Source: Streptomyces sp. H27-H5 | Lineage (GTDB): Bacteria; Actinomycetota; Actinomycetes; Streptomycetales; Streptomycetaceae | Assembly: GCF_026627505.1 (NCBI RefSeq) | Contig: NZ_JAPNLK010000087.1 | Span: 1 to 33,383 of the forward strand | Direction of reading: 5' to 3' | DNA: 33,383 nt | Part shown: positions 1 through 6,874 of the stretch, piece by piece | How positions within the stretch are numbered: position 1 is the stretch's first letter | Layout of the letters: every line of letters begins with the position of its first letter | Translations under genes and position numbers: made by a program | Notes under the pieces: model-generated | The model's input: only the letters and a program-made list of their open reading frames with translations | Told to the model about the DNA's origin: nothing | Databases searched by the model: none

Positions 1-89
1 CCACCTCCGACCTGGACGATCTCCTGGCCAGGCTCGACCAGCACACCGCCGATCACCCAGAAGAATCCTCCGCCGCCAAGGCCGCGTGA
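1..89 (+). CDS. C-terminal end of an unidentified ORF, possibly excisionase/DNA-binding protein (partial)
   Basis: An open frame enters from the left edge and stops at TGA 87-89. Its last residues include DLDDLLARLDQHTADHPEE and the end is SSAAKAA. The fragment is too short to place in a family. In actinomycete integrative elements the gene just before the integrase is commonly a small helix-turn-helix excisionase or a replication protein, so position alone makes that a fair guess. A GTG at 86-88 overlaps the stop, but the terminator at 141-167 argues that the integrase starts further on. Confidence 0.5.
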   Translation, partial: TSDLDDLLARLDQHTADHPEESSAAKAA

Positions 90-140
90 TCAACCCCCGA
101 AGGACTTACGACGCAGACCACTTAGCTAACCCAGCGTCTC

Positions 141-167
141 GGGCCCCAGCCACTCCGGCTGGGGCCC
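141..167 (+). terminator. Intrinsic terminator between upstream ORF and integrase
   Basis: A perfect 11-bp stem (GGGCCCCAGCC at 141-151, GGCTGGGGCCC at 157-167) with a 5-nt loop is followed by TTTCGCTTTCC. This is a classical rho-independent terminator. It lies inside the longest possible integrase frame (opening at GTG 86), so either that frame is not translated from 86 or the hairpin works as an attenuator. Confidence 0.8.
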
Positions 168-193
168 TTTCGCTTTCCTCGAACGGAGTCGAG

Positions 194-1600
194 TTGTACA
201 GCTACGACGTACGGATCTGGGGCATCCGGAGCCGCCAGAGCAAGAGCGCCCCGTACCAGCTCCGATGGATCGTCGGGGGCGAGGAGCACCAATCCCCCTT
301 CCTGACCAAGACCCTGGCCGACGGCCGACGCGCTCAGCTGATGGAAGCCGTTCGCAAGGGCGAGCAGTTCGACGTGTCGTCCGGGTTGCCCGTCTCCGAA
401 CTTCGCCAGCTCAAGTCGCCCACCTGGTTCGAGCACGCCAGGGCCTACACCTGTATGAAGTGGCCGGACGCTGCGGCCAAGCACCGAGTAGGCATCGCCG
501 AAGCGATGACGAACGTGACCATGGCTCTCGTCACGGGGGGAAAGTCGGCTCCCGACCCGAAGGTGCTGCGGCTGGCCTTGCGGTCATGGGCCTTTCAGAT
601 GACGTTGGACGATCAGGGCAACGCCGTCCCCCGCATGAATGCCGAGCAGCCGCCGGCGCCAGCAGCCCAGGCTCTGGAGTGGATGGCCAGGCATTCCCTC
701 CGCCTGTCCGAAGTGGCGCAGGCTGAGAACCTGCGTCGTGCGCTGGCTGCCATCTCTAGGCGCCTCAACGGCAAGCGCGCGGCTGACAATACGATCAGGC
801 GCAAGCGTGCTGTCCTGAGCAACGCGCTTCGGTACGCGGTCGAATGCGACGCTCTGCCGACGAATCCCCTGCCCAAGGTCGACTGGGACCCTCCGCAGAC
901 CGATGACGAAGTGGACTTCCAGTACGTGCCCGGGCCCGAGCTGGCCCGTCGGATCCTGGACGCCGTCCGGGCCCAGGGCAACCGCGGCGAGCATCTCCAC
1001 GCGTTCTTCGGGTGCATGTACTACGCCGCAATGCGCCCGTCTGAAGTGGCAGCCCTCGCCAAGGGCGACTGCAAGTTGCCCTCGACGGGCTGGGGGGAGT
1101 TGGTCTTGCGCCGAAGCCGCCCGGAGGTCGGCGCGGGCTGGACGGATGGCGGCACGCCGTACGACGAACGGGGCCTCAAGCGCCGTGCGCGCAAGGCCAC
1201 GCGGTCGGTGCCCGTGCCGCCGGCGCTCGTGCAGCTCCTCCGAAGCCACCTGGACCGTGACGGGACGGCTACCGATGGCCGGCTGTTCCGTGCGGTGGAA
1301 GGTGGCCGGGTCGGCTCCAACGAGTACACCCGCGTCTGGGGCGGAGCCCGGGCGAAGGCCCTGCCCGCTGCGGACGTGGAAACGCCGCTCGCCGAGGTCC
1401 CCTACTCGCTGCGGCACGCCGGTGTCTCGCTCTGGATCAAAGCGGGTGTCGACCCAGTGGAGGTAGCCCGTCGCGCCGGCCACAGCGTGGCCGTCCTCTG
1501 GAAGTTCTACGCGAAGATCCTTCGGGGTCAGCAGCAGGTGTCGAACCAGCTCATTGATCAGGCTCTGGCGGAGGATGGCACATCCCGAGAAGCCCACTGA
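194..1600 (+). CDS. int: Tyrosine-family site-specific integrase
   Basis: Catalyses integration, and with an excisionase excision, of a mobile element by a tyrosine-recombinase mechanism. I choose the TTG at 194 (468 aa): GGAG lies 5 nt upstream, the product then begins LYSYDVRIWGIR like other actinomycete integrases, and the longer frame from GTG 86 would run through a terminator. An N-terminal arm/DNA-binding part (about 1-110) and a SAM-like core-binding part (about 140-220) precede the catalytic domain. Visible catalytic residues in this numbering are Arg281 (AAMRPSE), Arg407 (SLRHAG), His430 (RAGHS) and nucleophile Tyr439 (KFYAKI). The usual HxxR histidine is Tyr here (PYSLR), a substitution tolerated in the family. 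The gene is about 1.2 kb from a tRNA-Ser whose 3' end faces it, a common arrangement for tRNA-targeting integrases. Family call is secure; the start is an inference. Confidence 0.9.
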   Translation: MYSYDVRIWGIRSRQSKSAPYQLRWIVGGEEHQSPFLTKTLADGRRAQLMEAVRKGEQFDVSSGLPVSELRQLKSPTWFEHARAYTCMKWPDAAAKHRVGIAEAMTNVTMALVTGGKSAPDPKVLRLALRSWAFQMTLDDQGNAVPRMNAEQPPAPAAQALEWMARHSLRLSEVAQAENLRRALAAISRRLNGKRAADNTIRRKRAVLSNALRYAVECDALPTNPLPKVDWDPPQTDDEVDFQYVPGPELARRILDAVRAQGNRGEHLHAFFGCMYYAAMRPSEVAALAKGDCKLPSTGWGELVLRRSRPEVGAGWTDGGTPYDERGLKRRARKATRSVPVPPALVQLLRSHLDRDGTATDGRLFRAVEGGRVGSNEYTRVWGGARAKALPAADVETPLAEVPYSLRHAGVSLWIKAGVDPVEVARRAGHSVAVLWKFYAKILRGQQQVSNQLIDQALAEDGTSREAH

Positions 1601-1640
1601 GGTTGAACTCGTGGTGTCGCGGAGGCGGTCAGGTCTGCCC

Positions 1641-1730
1641 GGCCGCCCCGGCCGCCCCGGCCGCCCCGGCCGCCCCGGCCGCCCCGGCCGCCCCGGCCGC
1701 CCCGGCCGCCCCGGCCGCCCCGGCCGCCCA
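1641..1730. repeat. Ten-copy tandem array of GGCCGCCCC (9-bp unit)
   Basis: Ten head-to-tail 9-bp units, nine identical and the tenth ending in A, begin 40 nt after the integrase stop. The minus strand reads GGGGCGGCC, so a run of four G recurs every 9 nt. The array lies in the 325-bp stretch 1601-1925, which holds no gene I can support. The rest of that stretch (1731-1925) is noticeably richer in A+T than the flanks and shows no clear promoter. Frames across the array give only low-complexity GRP, PAA or GGR peptides. Confidence 0.95.
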
Positions 1731-1925
1731 TATTGACGCAATCGCATTCAAGTTGAAAATTCACCCGAAATTGATGGCTAGATCCTGTGCAGTAACCGGC
1801 CACCAAGGTGAAGAATGGACGACATGGGGACCCGCCCATGCCACACAATCTAAGCATCTCCTTGAGTTGGCCCTCATGCCATCACAGGTCAAGTCCTGCG
1901 AGGCGACTCCACATTGGGGACCAAT

Positions 1926-2546
1926 ATGACCAAGACTCCCGCGCTATACATTCCTCGCCTTATTGGCGCATCGTGTTTGACGGCGGCGCTTACCGTCTCC
2001 ACAGGAGCGACTGTTGCTCTTGCGGCCGCCCAGCACCCACCGACCGCTTTGGCCACGATTTCGACTCGGGTTTCTGATCCCGAACCTCCTCCAGAGTCAA
2101 CCGGCCAGCACGACGACACCAGCACCACCAACCAGGAAGGGAACGGCCAGCACGACGACACCAGCACCACCAACCAGGAAGGGAACGGCCAGCACGACGA
2201 CACCAGCACCACCAACCAGGAAGGGAACGGCCGGCACGACGACACCAGCACCACCAACCAGGAAGGGACGATCGATACAGATAAGGTTCCCTTCTACAAG
2301 ATTCAACCACAAGGCGTGAACCCGCCCTCTGAGGAGGGCATCACCCCCGAAGACGCTCAGAAGCGGCTAGGGGTATTCCTCCACTTGGCCAGTTGCGTTG
2401 CCAGTCGTACCCCTACTGGCGCGCAGTGCCAGGCGCTCTACCAGGAGATAGCAAAGCAGGGTGGGCCAATTTGGAAATGCGTCGAGTCACGCGGCTCCGA
2501 TTGGTTTGTGTGCTTGGGGGCCACCGAGAACAACCCGATCAAATAG
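1926..2546 (+). CDS. Small secreted protein with four 14-residue repeats, unknown function
   Basis: I do not recognise a family. ATG 1926 is preferred to the in-frame TTG at 1914 because GGGGA lies 5 nt before it (206 aa). The N-terminus is a Sec-type signal peptide: basic start (MTKTPALYIPR), hydrophobic core, Ala-rich cleavage region near residues 34-38. A short Pro/Glu stretch follows, then four tandem copies of GQHDDTSTTNQEGN (about residues 60-115; the last copy varies as GRHDD...EGT), an acidic, Thr/Asn-rich and probably disordered segment. The C-terminal 75 residues carry four cysteines (ASCVAS, GAQCQAL, WKCVES, FVCLG), enough for two disulfides in a small exported domain. It lies between the integrase and the tRNA-Ser, so it is probably cargo of the integrated element. 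Codon use is less GC-biased than in the core genes. Confidence 0.75.
   Translation: MTKTPALYIPRLIGASCLTAALTVSTGATVALAAAQHPPTALATISTRVSDPEPPPESTGQHDDTSTTNQEGNGQHDDTSTTNQEGNGQHDDTSTTNQEGNGRHDDTSTTNQEGTIDTDKVPFYKIQPQGVNPPSEEGITPEDAQKRLGVFLHLASCVASRTPTGAQCQALYQEIAKQGGPIWKCVESRGSDWFVCLGATENNPIK
2103..2270 (+). repeat. Four tandem 42-bp in-frame coding repeats
   Basis: Period 42 bp (14 codons), units starting at 2103, 2145, 2187 and 2229. The first three units are identical in DNA sequence. The fourth differs by CAG to CGG near its start and at its last codon. Near-perfect DNA identity, not just peptide identity, indicates recent expansion or homogenisation. Confidence 0.95.
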
Positions 2547-2744
2547 CAGCGATCACCGCAACGGGCGAACAGATACCAGGTCCAGCTGCGGGAACCCGCC
2601 GACGCGATACATCGCGGGGATCAAGGACCGCCAGCCCTCGCGAGACTACGAGTTGGACGCCACTGACGGCTTGGCCACAGGTTGGCCACCCACGCTGGTC
2701 AACGGCGTGACAGGGGCGTTCAGGGTGAGACACAGTGAACGACA

Positions 2745-2775
2745 AAGGGGTGCCCCTCAGCGAGGGACACCCCTT
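2745..2775 (-). terminator. Terminator downstream of tRNA-Ser
   Basis: Inverted repeat AAGGGGTG (2745-2752) / CACCCCTT (2768-2775), with an inner CCCTC/GAGGG stem and a 3-nt loop; one mismatch separates the two stems. On the minus strand it lies 25 nt past the tRNA 3' end and runs into TTTGTCG. The rest of the 2547-2799 gap shows nothing else I can assign. Confidence 0.75.
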
Positions 2776-2799
2776 CTGATCAGCACGTTCGCTGACCTG

Positions 2800-2887
2800 T
2801 GGCGGTGGGTGTGGGATTTGAACCCACGGTGACTCGCGCCACGACGGTTTTCAAGACCGTTCCCTTAGGCCGCTCGGGCAACCCACC
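2800..2887 (-). tRNA. tRNA-Ser (anticodon UGA)
   Basis: Class II tRNA. The acceptor stem GGTGGGT/ACCCACC, discriminator G and encoded CCA (2800-2802) are present. The anticodon stem ACGGT/ACCGT encloses loop CTTGAAA with anticodon TGA, which reads UCA serine codons. There is a long variable arm and a T arm GTGGG-TTCAAAT-CCCAC. Without CCA the gene is 2803-2887 (85 nt). Its 3' half faces the integrase, so it is a plausible attachment site; the matching attL would lie left of this window. Confidence 0.95.
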
Positions 2888-2890
2888 TGG

Positions 2891-2907
2891 CCGGTACAGA
2901 GTACCGG
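2891..2907 (-). terminator. Short hairpin between protease gene and tRNA-Ser
   Basis: CCGGTAC (2891-2897), loop AGA, GTACCGG (2901-2907): a perfect 7-bp stem between the protease stop and the tRNA 5' end. It may end protease transcription or be part of tRNA 5' processing. No T-tract follows. Confidence 0.4.
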
Positions 2908-2931
2908 GCGGTGGGGGTGTGCGGGGGCTGG

Positions 2932-3882
2932 TCAGGCCGTTTGTGCCTGGTCGTACGCCGCCTTGACCTCATTGCCGAAGTACGGGCCGAACATCCGGTT
3001 CGGCAGGAAGACGTATCCGAAGCTGTTCACCGAGACCTGGGTACCCAGTCCGGTCGCCTCGTTGAAGTCCTGGAACCAGGGGCCTCCGCTGGAGCCACCG
3101 GTCATGTTGCAGCCCAGCCCGTGGTCCTTGGTGAGCAGGAAGTCCTTGCTGCTGTTGCCGCTGCAGTAGACGAGCTTGGTGCCGTCGTACGGCGCCGCGG
3201 CGGGGAAGCCGAAGGAGTACATCTTCTTGTTGTAGCCCCCGTTGAACAGGATCCCCTGGGCACCGACGACCTGGCTGAGCTTCTGGCCGTTCAGCGGGGC
3301 GACCACCGCGAGGCCGACGTCCATGTTCATGTCCTCGCTCGCCGCCCACTGCGCGGTGGCGAAGGTGCGCGTGGCCGACCACTGGCCGAAGGGCGCGTTG
3401 CCGTTGTCGTACGCCGGGACGAAGACCCAGTTGGTGTGCCAGGCGCCCTGGTACTTCACGCAGTGCCCGGCCGTGATGACGGTGCTGCCGTTGGCGCCGG
3501 CGATCGAATCGCCGGAGCAGGACGCCGTCCGGTCGCCCATGGTGAAGAACACCCGCCCGGACGTCTTCACCACGGCCCCGCCGCCCGTCCACGCGCCACC
3601 CGTCTGCGGGAACGCGGTGGGTGAGGCGGGGACGGTCGTGGGGGCCACACGGGTGGGTCGGTCCGCCGGGGAGGGAGCCGTACGGATGCTCCCCGGCGCC
3701 GCGGTGACGTCCAGCGGGACCGCGGACCGCATGCGCTCGGCGGTCCAGAAGCCCTGGCTGTGTTGCTGACGGAACGAGACGGGGGCGTCGGCGGCGACCG
3801 ACGGGGTGGCGGCGGTCAAGGCGCCGGCCAGCAGGGCGCCCGCGGCCAACAGAACCGATAAGGCAGTGCGATGACGATTCAC
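2932..3882 (-). CDS. Secreted trypsin-like serine protease
   Basis: Extracellular endopeptidase of the chymotrypsin/V8-like fold. The start is GTG 3882, with AAGGAG a few nt upstream (316 aa); a longer frame exists but begins with a non-signal-like Pro/Arg stretch. The signal peptide is MNRHRTALSVLLAAGALLAG and onward, cleaved around residues 28-31 (SVAADA). A propeptide-like Pro/Thr region follows to about residue 95. The catalytic triad is readable: His140 (ITAGHC), Asp188 (NMDVGLA) and Ser265 (GGSSGGP). Four cysteines (122, 141, 240, 258) can form two disulfides, with Cys122-Cys141 bracketing the catalytic His as in many S1 enzymes. Substrate specificity cannot be read from sequence. It stands alone, upstream of the tRNA on the same strand. 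Confidence 0.9.
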   Translation of the reverse strand: MNRHRTALSVLLAAGALLAGALTAATPSVAADAPVSFRQQHSQGFWTAERMRSAVPLDVTAAPGSIRTAPSPADRPTRVAPTTVPASPTAFPQTGGAWTGGGAVVKTSGRVFFTMGDRTASCSGDSIAGANGSTVITAGHCVKYQGAWHTNWVFVPAYDNGNAPFGQWSATRTFATAQWAASEDMNMDVGLAVVAPLNGQKLSQVVGAQGILFNGGYNKKMYSFGFPAAAPYDGTKLVYCSGNSSKDFLLTKDHGLGCNMTGGSSGGPWFQDFNEATGLGTQVSVNSFGYVFLPNRMFGPYFGNEVKAAYDQAQTA

Positions 3883-4119
3883 GCAGGACTCCTTCTGCCG
3901 TGCCCGGGCCGGTCGGGTCCGGGCAGGGTGGGGGTGAAGAGTTGCCGGTGCGGATCGGGTGCAGGGTTGCACGGGCCGTACGAGATGTCAGGCACCGGTC
4001 GGAACGTTCGCTCGGTTCCGGCCAGGAAATGGCCAACTCCCTTCCGTTCCCTGACACCTGAGAAGGGGGATCAGCCGCCGCCGACCCCGCCAGGCGCATC
4101 GGACACGCCGACCGCCCGG

Positions 4120-5172
4120 TCAGAGCGTGAGCAGAACACCCGCGTACGAGGCCCCGGCGACCACCACCCATGCCCCGAGACCGAGCAGCGCCGCCCGCCC
4201 CCCGGTCCGGGCCAGGGTCGGCAGGTGCACCGCGCTGCCCAGCCCGAACAGCGCCGCCGCCAGCAGCGCCTCCTGCGCGGTGTGTGCCCACTCCAGCGCC
4301 ACGTCGGGCAGCACACCCGTCGCCCGCAGCGCGGCGGCCGCCAGGAACCCGGCGACGAACAGGGGCACCGGTGCCGGCCGGCGGCCCGAGGCCGTGCGCA
4401 CCCCGCGCCGCCGGGCCCGTACGGAGAAGGCCACCGCCGCGACGAGCGGGGCCAGCAGCGCCACCCGCATCAGTTTCACCAGGACGGCCTCGCCCAGGGC
4501 GCCGGGGCCCGCCGTCTGGGCCGTCGCCACGACCTGGCCGACGTCGTGCACGCTCGCGCCCACCCAGCGCCCGAAGGCGAGGTCGGACAGTGCCAAGGGG
4601 TCCTGGAGGAGCGGGAGCACCGCGATGGCCAGCGTTCCGCAGAGGGTGACCAGGGCCACCGACGAGGCCACGTCCTCCTCGTCGCTGCCGGAGACCTGAC
4701 TGACGGCGCCGATCGCCGAAGCCCCGCAGATCGAGTAGCCGGTCGCGATCAACAGCGGCTGATCGCCCGGCAGTCCGAGCCTGCGCCCCAGCCAGAGGGT
4801 CCCGAGGAAGGTGGCCGCGACCACCCCGGTCACCATGGCGACGGTCGCCCAGCCCAGCCCCAGCACCTGGTCCAGGCCGAGACCGAGTCCCAGCAGGACG
4901 ATGCCGATCCGCATCAACCTCCGCCCCGCCAGGGAGAGGCCCGCCCGCGCGGGGCCTCGTACGACGGTCCGTAGTCGCGGGAGGTGGGCGATCGCGATAC
5001 CGAGCACCACCGCCGCGGTCAGCATCGGCACCGCCGGCACCAGCCGGTGGACGCACCAGGCCACGAAGGCGCCCGCTACGGCCAGCCCCAACCCCGGCCA
5101 GGGGGAAGATGTTTCACGTGAAACAACGCGTGCCCGCCCGGGCCGGTGGACGGGGCGGTGCAACAGGGCCAT
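4120..5172 (-). CDS. YeiH/UPF0324-family membrane protein, putative sulfate exporter
   Basis: Polytopic inner-membrane protein of 350 aa with about ten hydrophobic segments from residue 27 on. Family signatures are visible: GYSICGASAI in the middle and GASVHDVGQVVA further on, both typical of the YeiH/UPF0324 group annotated as putative sulfate exporters. The ATG at 5172 overlaps the last base of the cysteine dioxygenase TGA (TGATG), implying translational coupling. Residues 17-21 (VSRET) are encoded by a parS palindrome, so the N-terminal tail carries a chromosome-segregation site. Physical linkage to cysteine dioxygenase fits removal of sulfite or sulfate made by cysteine catabolism, but transport substrate is an inference from family naming. 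After the gene (3883-4119) I see no confident element. Confidence 0.85.
   Translation of the reverse strand: MALLHRPVHRPGRARVVSRETSSPWPGLGLAVAGAFVAWCVHRLVPAVPMLTAAVVLGIAIAHLPRLRTVVRGPARAGLSLAGRRLMRIGIVLLGLGLGLDQVLGLGWATVAMVTGVVAATFLGTLWLGRRLGLPGDQPLLIATGYSICGASAIGAVSQVSGSDEEDVASSVALVTLCGTLAIAVLPLLQDPLALSDLAFGRWVGASVHDVGQVVATAQTAGPGALGEAVLVKLMRVALLAPLVAAVAFSVRARRRGVRTASGRRPAPVPLFVAGFLAAAALRATGVLPDVALEWAHTAQEALLAAALFGLGSAVHLPTLARTGGRAALLGLGAWVVVAGASYAGVLLTL
5110..5125. promoter_or_regulatory. parS (ParB-binding site) 1
   Basis: A perfect 16-bp palindrome, TGTTTCACGTGAAACA, holding the streptomycete parS core GTTTCACGTGAAAC (5111-5124). It lies inside the 5' part of the YeiH-family gene. ParB loads on such sites around oriC to organise chromosome segregation. 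Confidence 0.93.
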
Positions 5173-5726
5173 CAGTCGGCCGGGAGGGTGTAGACGCGGC
5201 GCACGCTGCTGCCCAGGCGGGAGACGTCGGCGCCGTAGACGTGAAGGGATATCGCCGTCGTACGACAGGAGTTGCGGACCTGGTGGATGTCCCCGGGCGG
5301 GGCGAACCCGCAGACGTCCCCCTGGTCGTTGACCACCTCTTCGGTGGGCACCAGCCGGGCGCCGTCCGTGCCCGTCGCCGGGGCGAGCCGGTAGCGGCGC
5401 TCGCTCTCCGTGCCCTGGTGGACCCCGGCCACGCACCACGAGACGTGGTCGTGGATGGACGTCTCCTGACCCGGCAGCCACACCAGTGCCACCACCGAGA
5501 AGCTGCCGTCGGGCTCCGCGTGCAGGATGTGCTGCCGGTACCGGTCCGGATGCCCCTCGCACTGGTCGGGGGTGAGCAGGTCGGACGCGCCCAGGTGCGG
5601 GGTGATCCGCTCACCGACCAGGTAGGCGGTCAGGTCGGGGGCGAGCCCGCGTTCCACTACCGTGCGGATCTCGCTGACGAGGGCGGCCATCCTCGCGGTC
5701 GTTCTGGCCGGCGTGGTGGTGGTCAT
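5172..5726 (-). CDS. Cysteine dioxygenase-family cupin
   Basis: Non-haem iron enzyme expected to oxidise L-cysteine to cysteine sulfinate with O2. The 184-aa frame from ATG 5726 (MTTTTPARTTARM) is typical in length for bacterial members; an in-frame TTG at 5762 would add 12 residues, and neither start has a strong ribosome site. The facial His triad is visible as His92 and His94 (SIHDHVSW) and His148 (GDIHQV). Cys98, after the HxH motif, sits near the position used for the Cys-Tyr crosslink in mammalian enzymes. It is followed directly by a YeiH-type exporter (TGATG overlap) and preceded by a LysR regulator 100 bp upstream on the same strand, so the three genes probably form one sulfur-amino-acid unit. 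A related thiol dioxygenase specificity cannot be excluded. Confidence 0.85.
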   Translation of the reverse strand: MTTTTPARTTARMAALVSEIRTVVERGLAPDLTAYLVGERITPHLGASDLLTPDQCEGHPDRYRQHILHAEPDGSFSVVALVWLPGQETSIHDHVSWCVAGVHQGTESERRYRLAPATGTDGARLVPTEEVVNDQGDVCGFAPPGDIHQVRNSCRTTAISLHVYGADVSRLGSSVRRVYTLPAD

Positions 5727-5826
5727 AGGGGCAGCGTCGAACAGCCCACCGATCACGTCCAACGACAGTTTTCACCCGAAATCCCAAGCACAGCTTATGG
5801 ATTGGGTCGGGCGATCACGGCTGCGG

Positions 5827-6732
5827 TCAGCAGCCGACCCGGTTCGACGCCACCCGTTTCAGTTCGTCCAACACCACGGCCGTCGCGGGAATCCTCAGGT
5901 GGTCCCGGTACACGTACGCGGAGATGTGACGGCGGGCCGCCGGCTGGAGGGCCCGCCCGCAGACCCGGGTGAGGGCCAGTGACGGCAGGACGAGGGCGGG
6001 CATCATCGCCACGCCCAGGCCTTGCGCGACCAGGCTCTGCACCACCAGGTTGTCGTCGGTCGCGAACCGGATGTCGGGCACGAAGCCGAGCTCCGCGCAC
6101 TCGTGCAGCAGGTTCGCCCGGCAGCGCGGGCACCCGGCGATCCACCGCTCCTCGGCCAGGTCGGCCAGGTTCACGGCCCGGCGCCTGGCCAGTGGGTGCC
6201 CGGTCGGCAGGAGCACCGTCAGCTGGTCCTCCAGCAGCCTGACCTCGTGGACCTCCTCCGGAACCTCCTCGCGCAGTCCGGGATAGGTGAAGGCCAGCGT
6301 GATGTCGCACTCGCCGCGTCGCAGCCGGTGCAGCGACTCCGGCGGCTCCCCCTCCAGCAGTTCGACCTGGATCCCCGGATGGGACGCGGCCAGGCCGCTG
6401 AGCGCTTCCGGAACGAGGGTGACGTTGACGCTGGGGAACCCGCAGACCCGGACCCGGCCGGTGCTCAGACGCGCGTACGCCTTCAGTTGGGCCTCGGCGG
6501 CGGAGAGGCTGCCGAGAATGGAGTCGGCATGCCTGGCCAGCGACCGGCCGGCTTCGGTGAGTTGCATCGTGCGGCCGATGCGGGTGAACAGCGGGGTGCC
6601 GACGGCCCGTTCGAGCGCCTTCATCTGCTGGGTGATCGCGGGCTGGGTGTATCCGAGGGCCCGCGCGGCGGCCGAGTACGAACCGCAGGCGACCACTTCA
6701 TGGAATGTCCGTATGTGCCGGGAATCGAACAC
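5827..6732 (-). CDS. LysR-family transcriptional regulator
   Basis: 301-aa DNA-binding regulator. An N-terminal winged helix-turn-helix spans residues 1-60 (FHEVVACGSYSAAARALGYT then QPAITQQMKALE), followed by a linker helix and a periplasmic-binding-protein-like effector domain (about 90-295). I take GTG 6732 as the start, giving FDSRHIRTFHEVV as in related streptomycete proteins; a TTG at 6738 would add two residues. The effector domain has a cysteine-rich patch (GCPRCRANLLHEC), worth noting for a regulator next to a thiol-oxidising enzyme. It lies on the same strand as, and 100 bp upstream of, cysteine dioxygenase, unlike the usual divergent LysR layout. Control of that gene is likely but inferred. 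LysR effector identity is unknown. Confidence 0.88.
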   Translation of the reverse strand: MFDSRHIRTFHEVVACGSYSAAARALGYTQPAITQQMKALERAVGTPLFTRIGRTMQLTEAGRSLARHADSILGSLSAAEAQLKAYARLSTGRVRVCGFPSVNVTLVPEALSGLAASHPGIQVELLEGEPPESLHRLRRGECDITLAFTYPGLREEVPEEVHEVRLLEDQLTVLLPTGHPLARRRAVNLADLAEERWIAGCPRCRANLLHECAELGFVPDIRFATDDNLVVQSLVAQGLGVAMMPALVLPSLALTRVCGRALQPAARRHISAYVYRDHLRIPATAVVLDELKRVASNRVGC

Positions 6733-6762
6733 GCCCAAAGCATAAGCGGACGTTGGGAGGGA

Positions 6763-6786
6763 CCGCAGGCTTAATCGCGCCTGCGG
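6763..6786 (-). terminator. Hairpin after the HtrA-like protease gene
   Basis: CCGCAGGC (6763-6770), 8-nt loop, GCCTGCGG (6779-6786). It lies on the minus strand downstream of the protease stop and upstream of the LysR gene. It has a perfect 8-bp GC-rich stem without a T-tract, as is common for streptomycete terminators. Confidence 0.55.
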
Positions 6787-6874
6787 CCCCTCTCCATCAA
6801 GCCGGCGTCCAGCACCCGTCGAGCAGAGCCGGTCGAGCGGAGCCCGGTCCGGGTCGTGGGTGCGTGGCTGGGTG

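Noticed and set aside
584..1747. Long minus-strand open frame across the integrase gene and the 9-bp array
   Set aside because: Shadow frame in GC-rich DNA. It lacks a ribosome site, is low-complexity at one end, and overlaps a gene with a full catalytic motif set.
1554..1929. GRP-, PAA- and GGR-repeat peptides encoded across the 9-bp array
   Set aside because: Any frame through a 9-bp array gives a three-residue repeat. No start signals and no non-repeat domain support translation.
1601..2800. CRISPR-like array suggested by the regular repeats at 1641-1730 and 2103-2270
   Set aside because: Both arrays are head-to-tail repeats with no unique spacers, and no cas genes are present.
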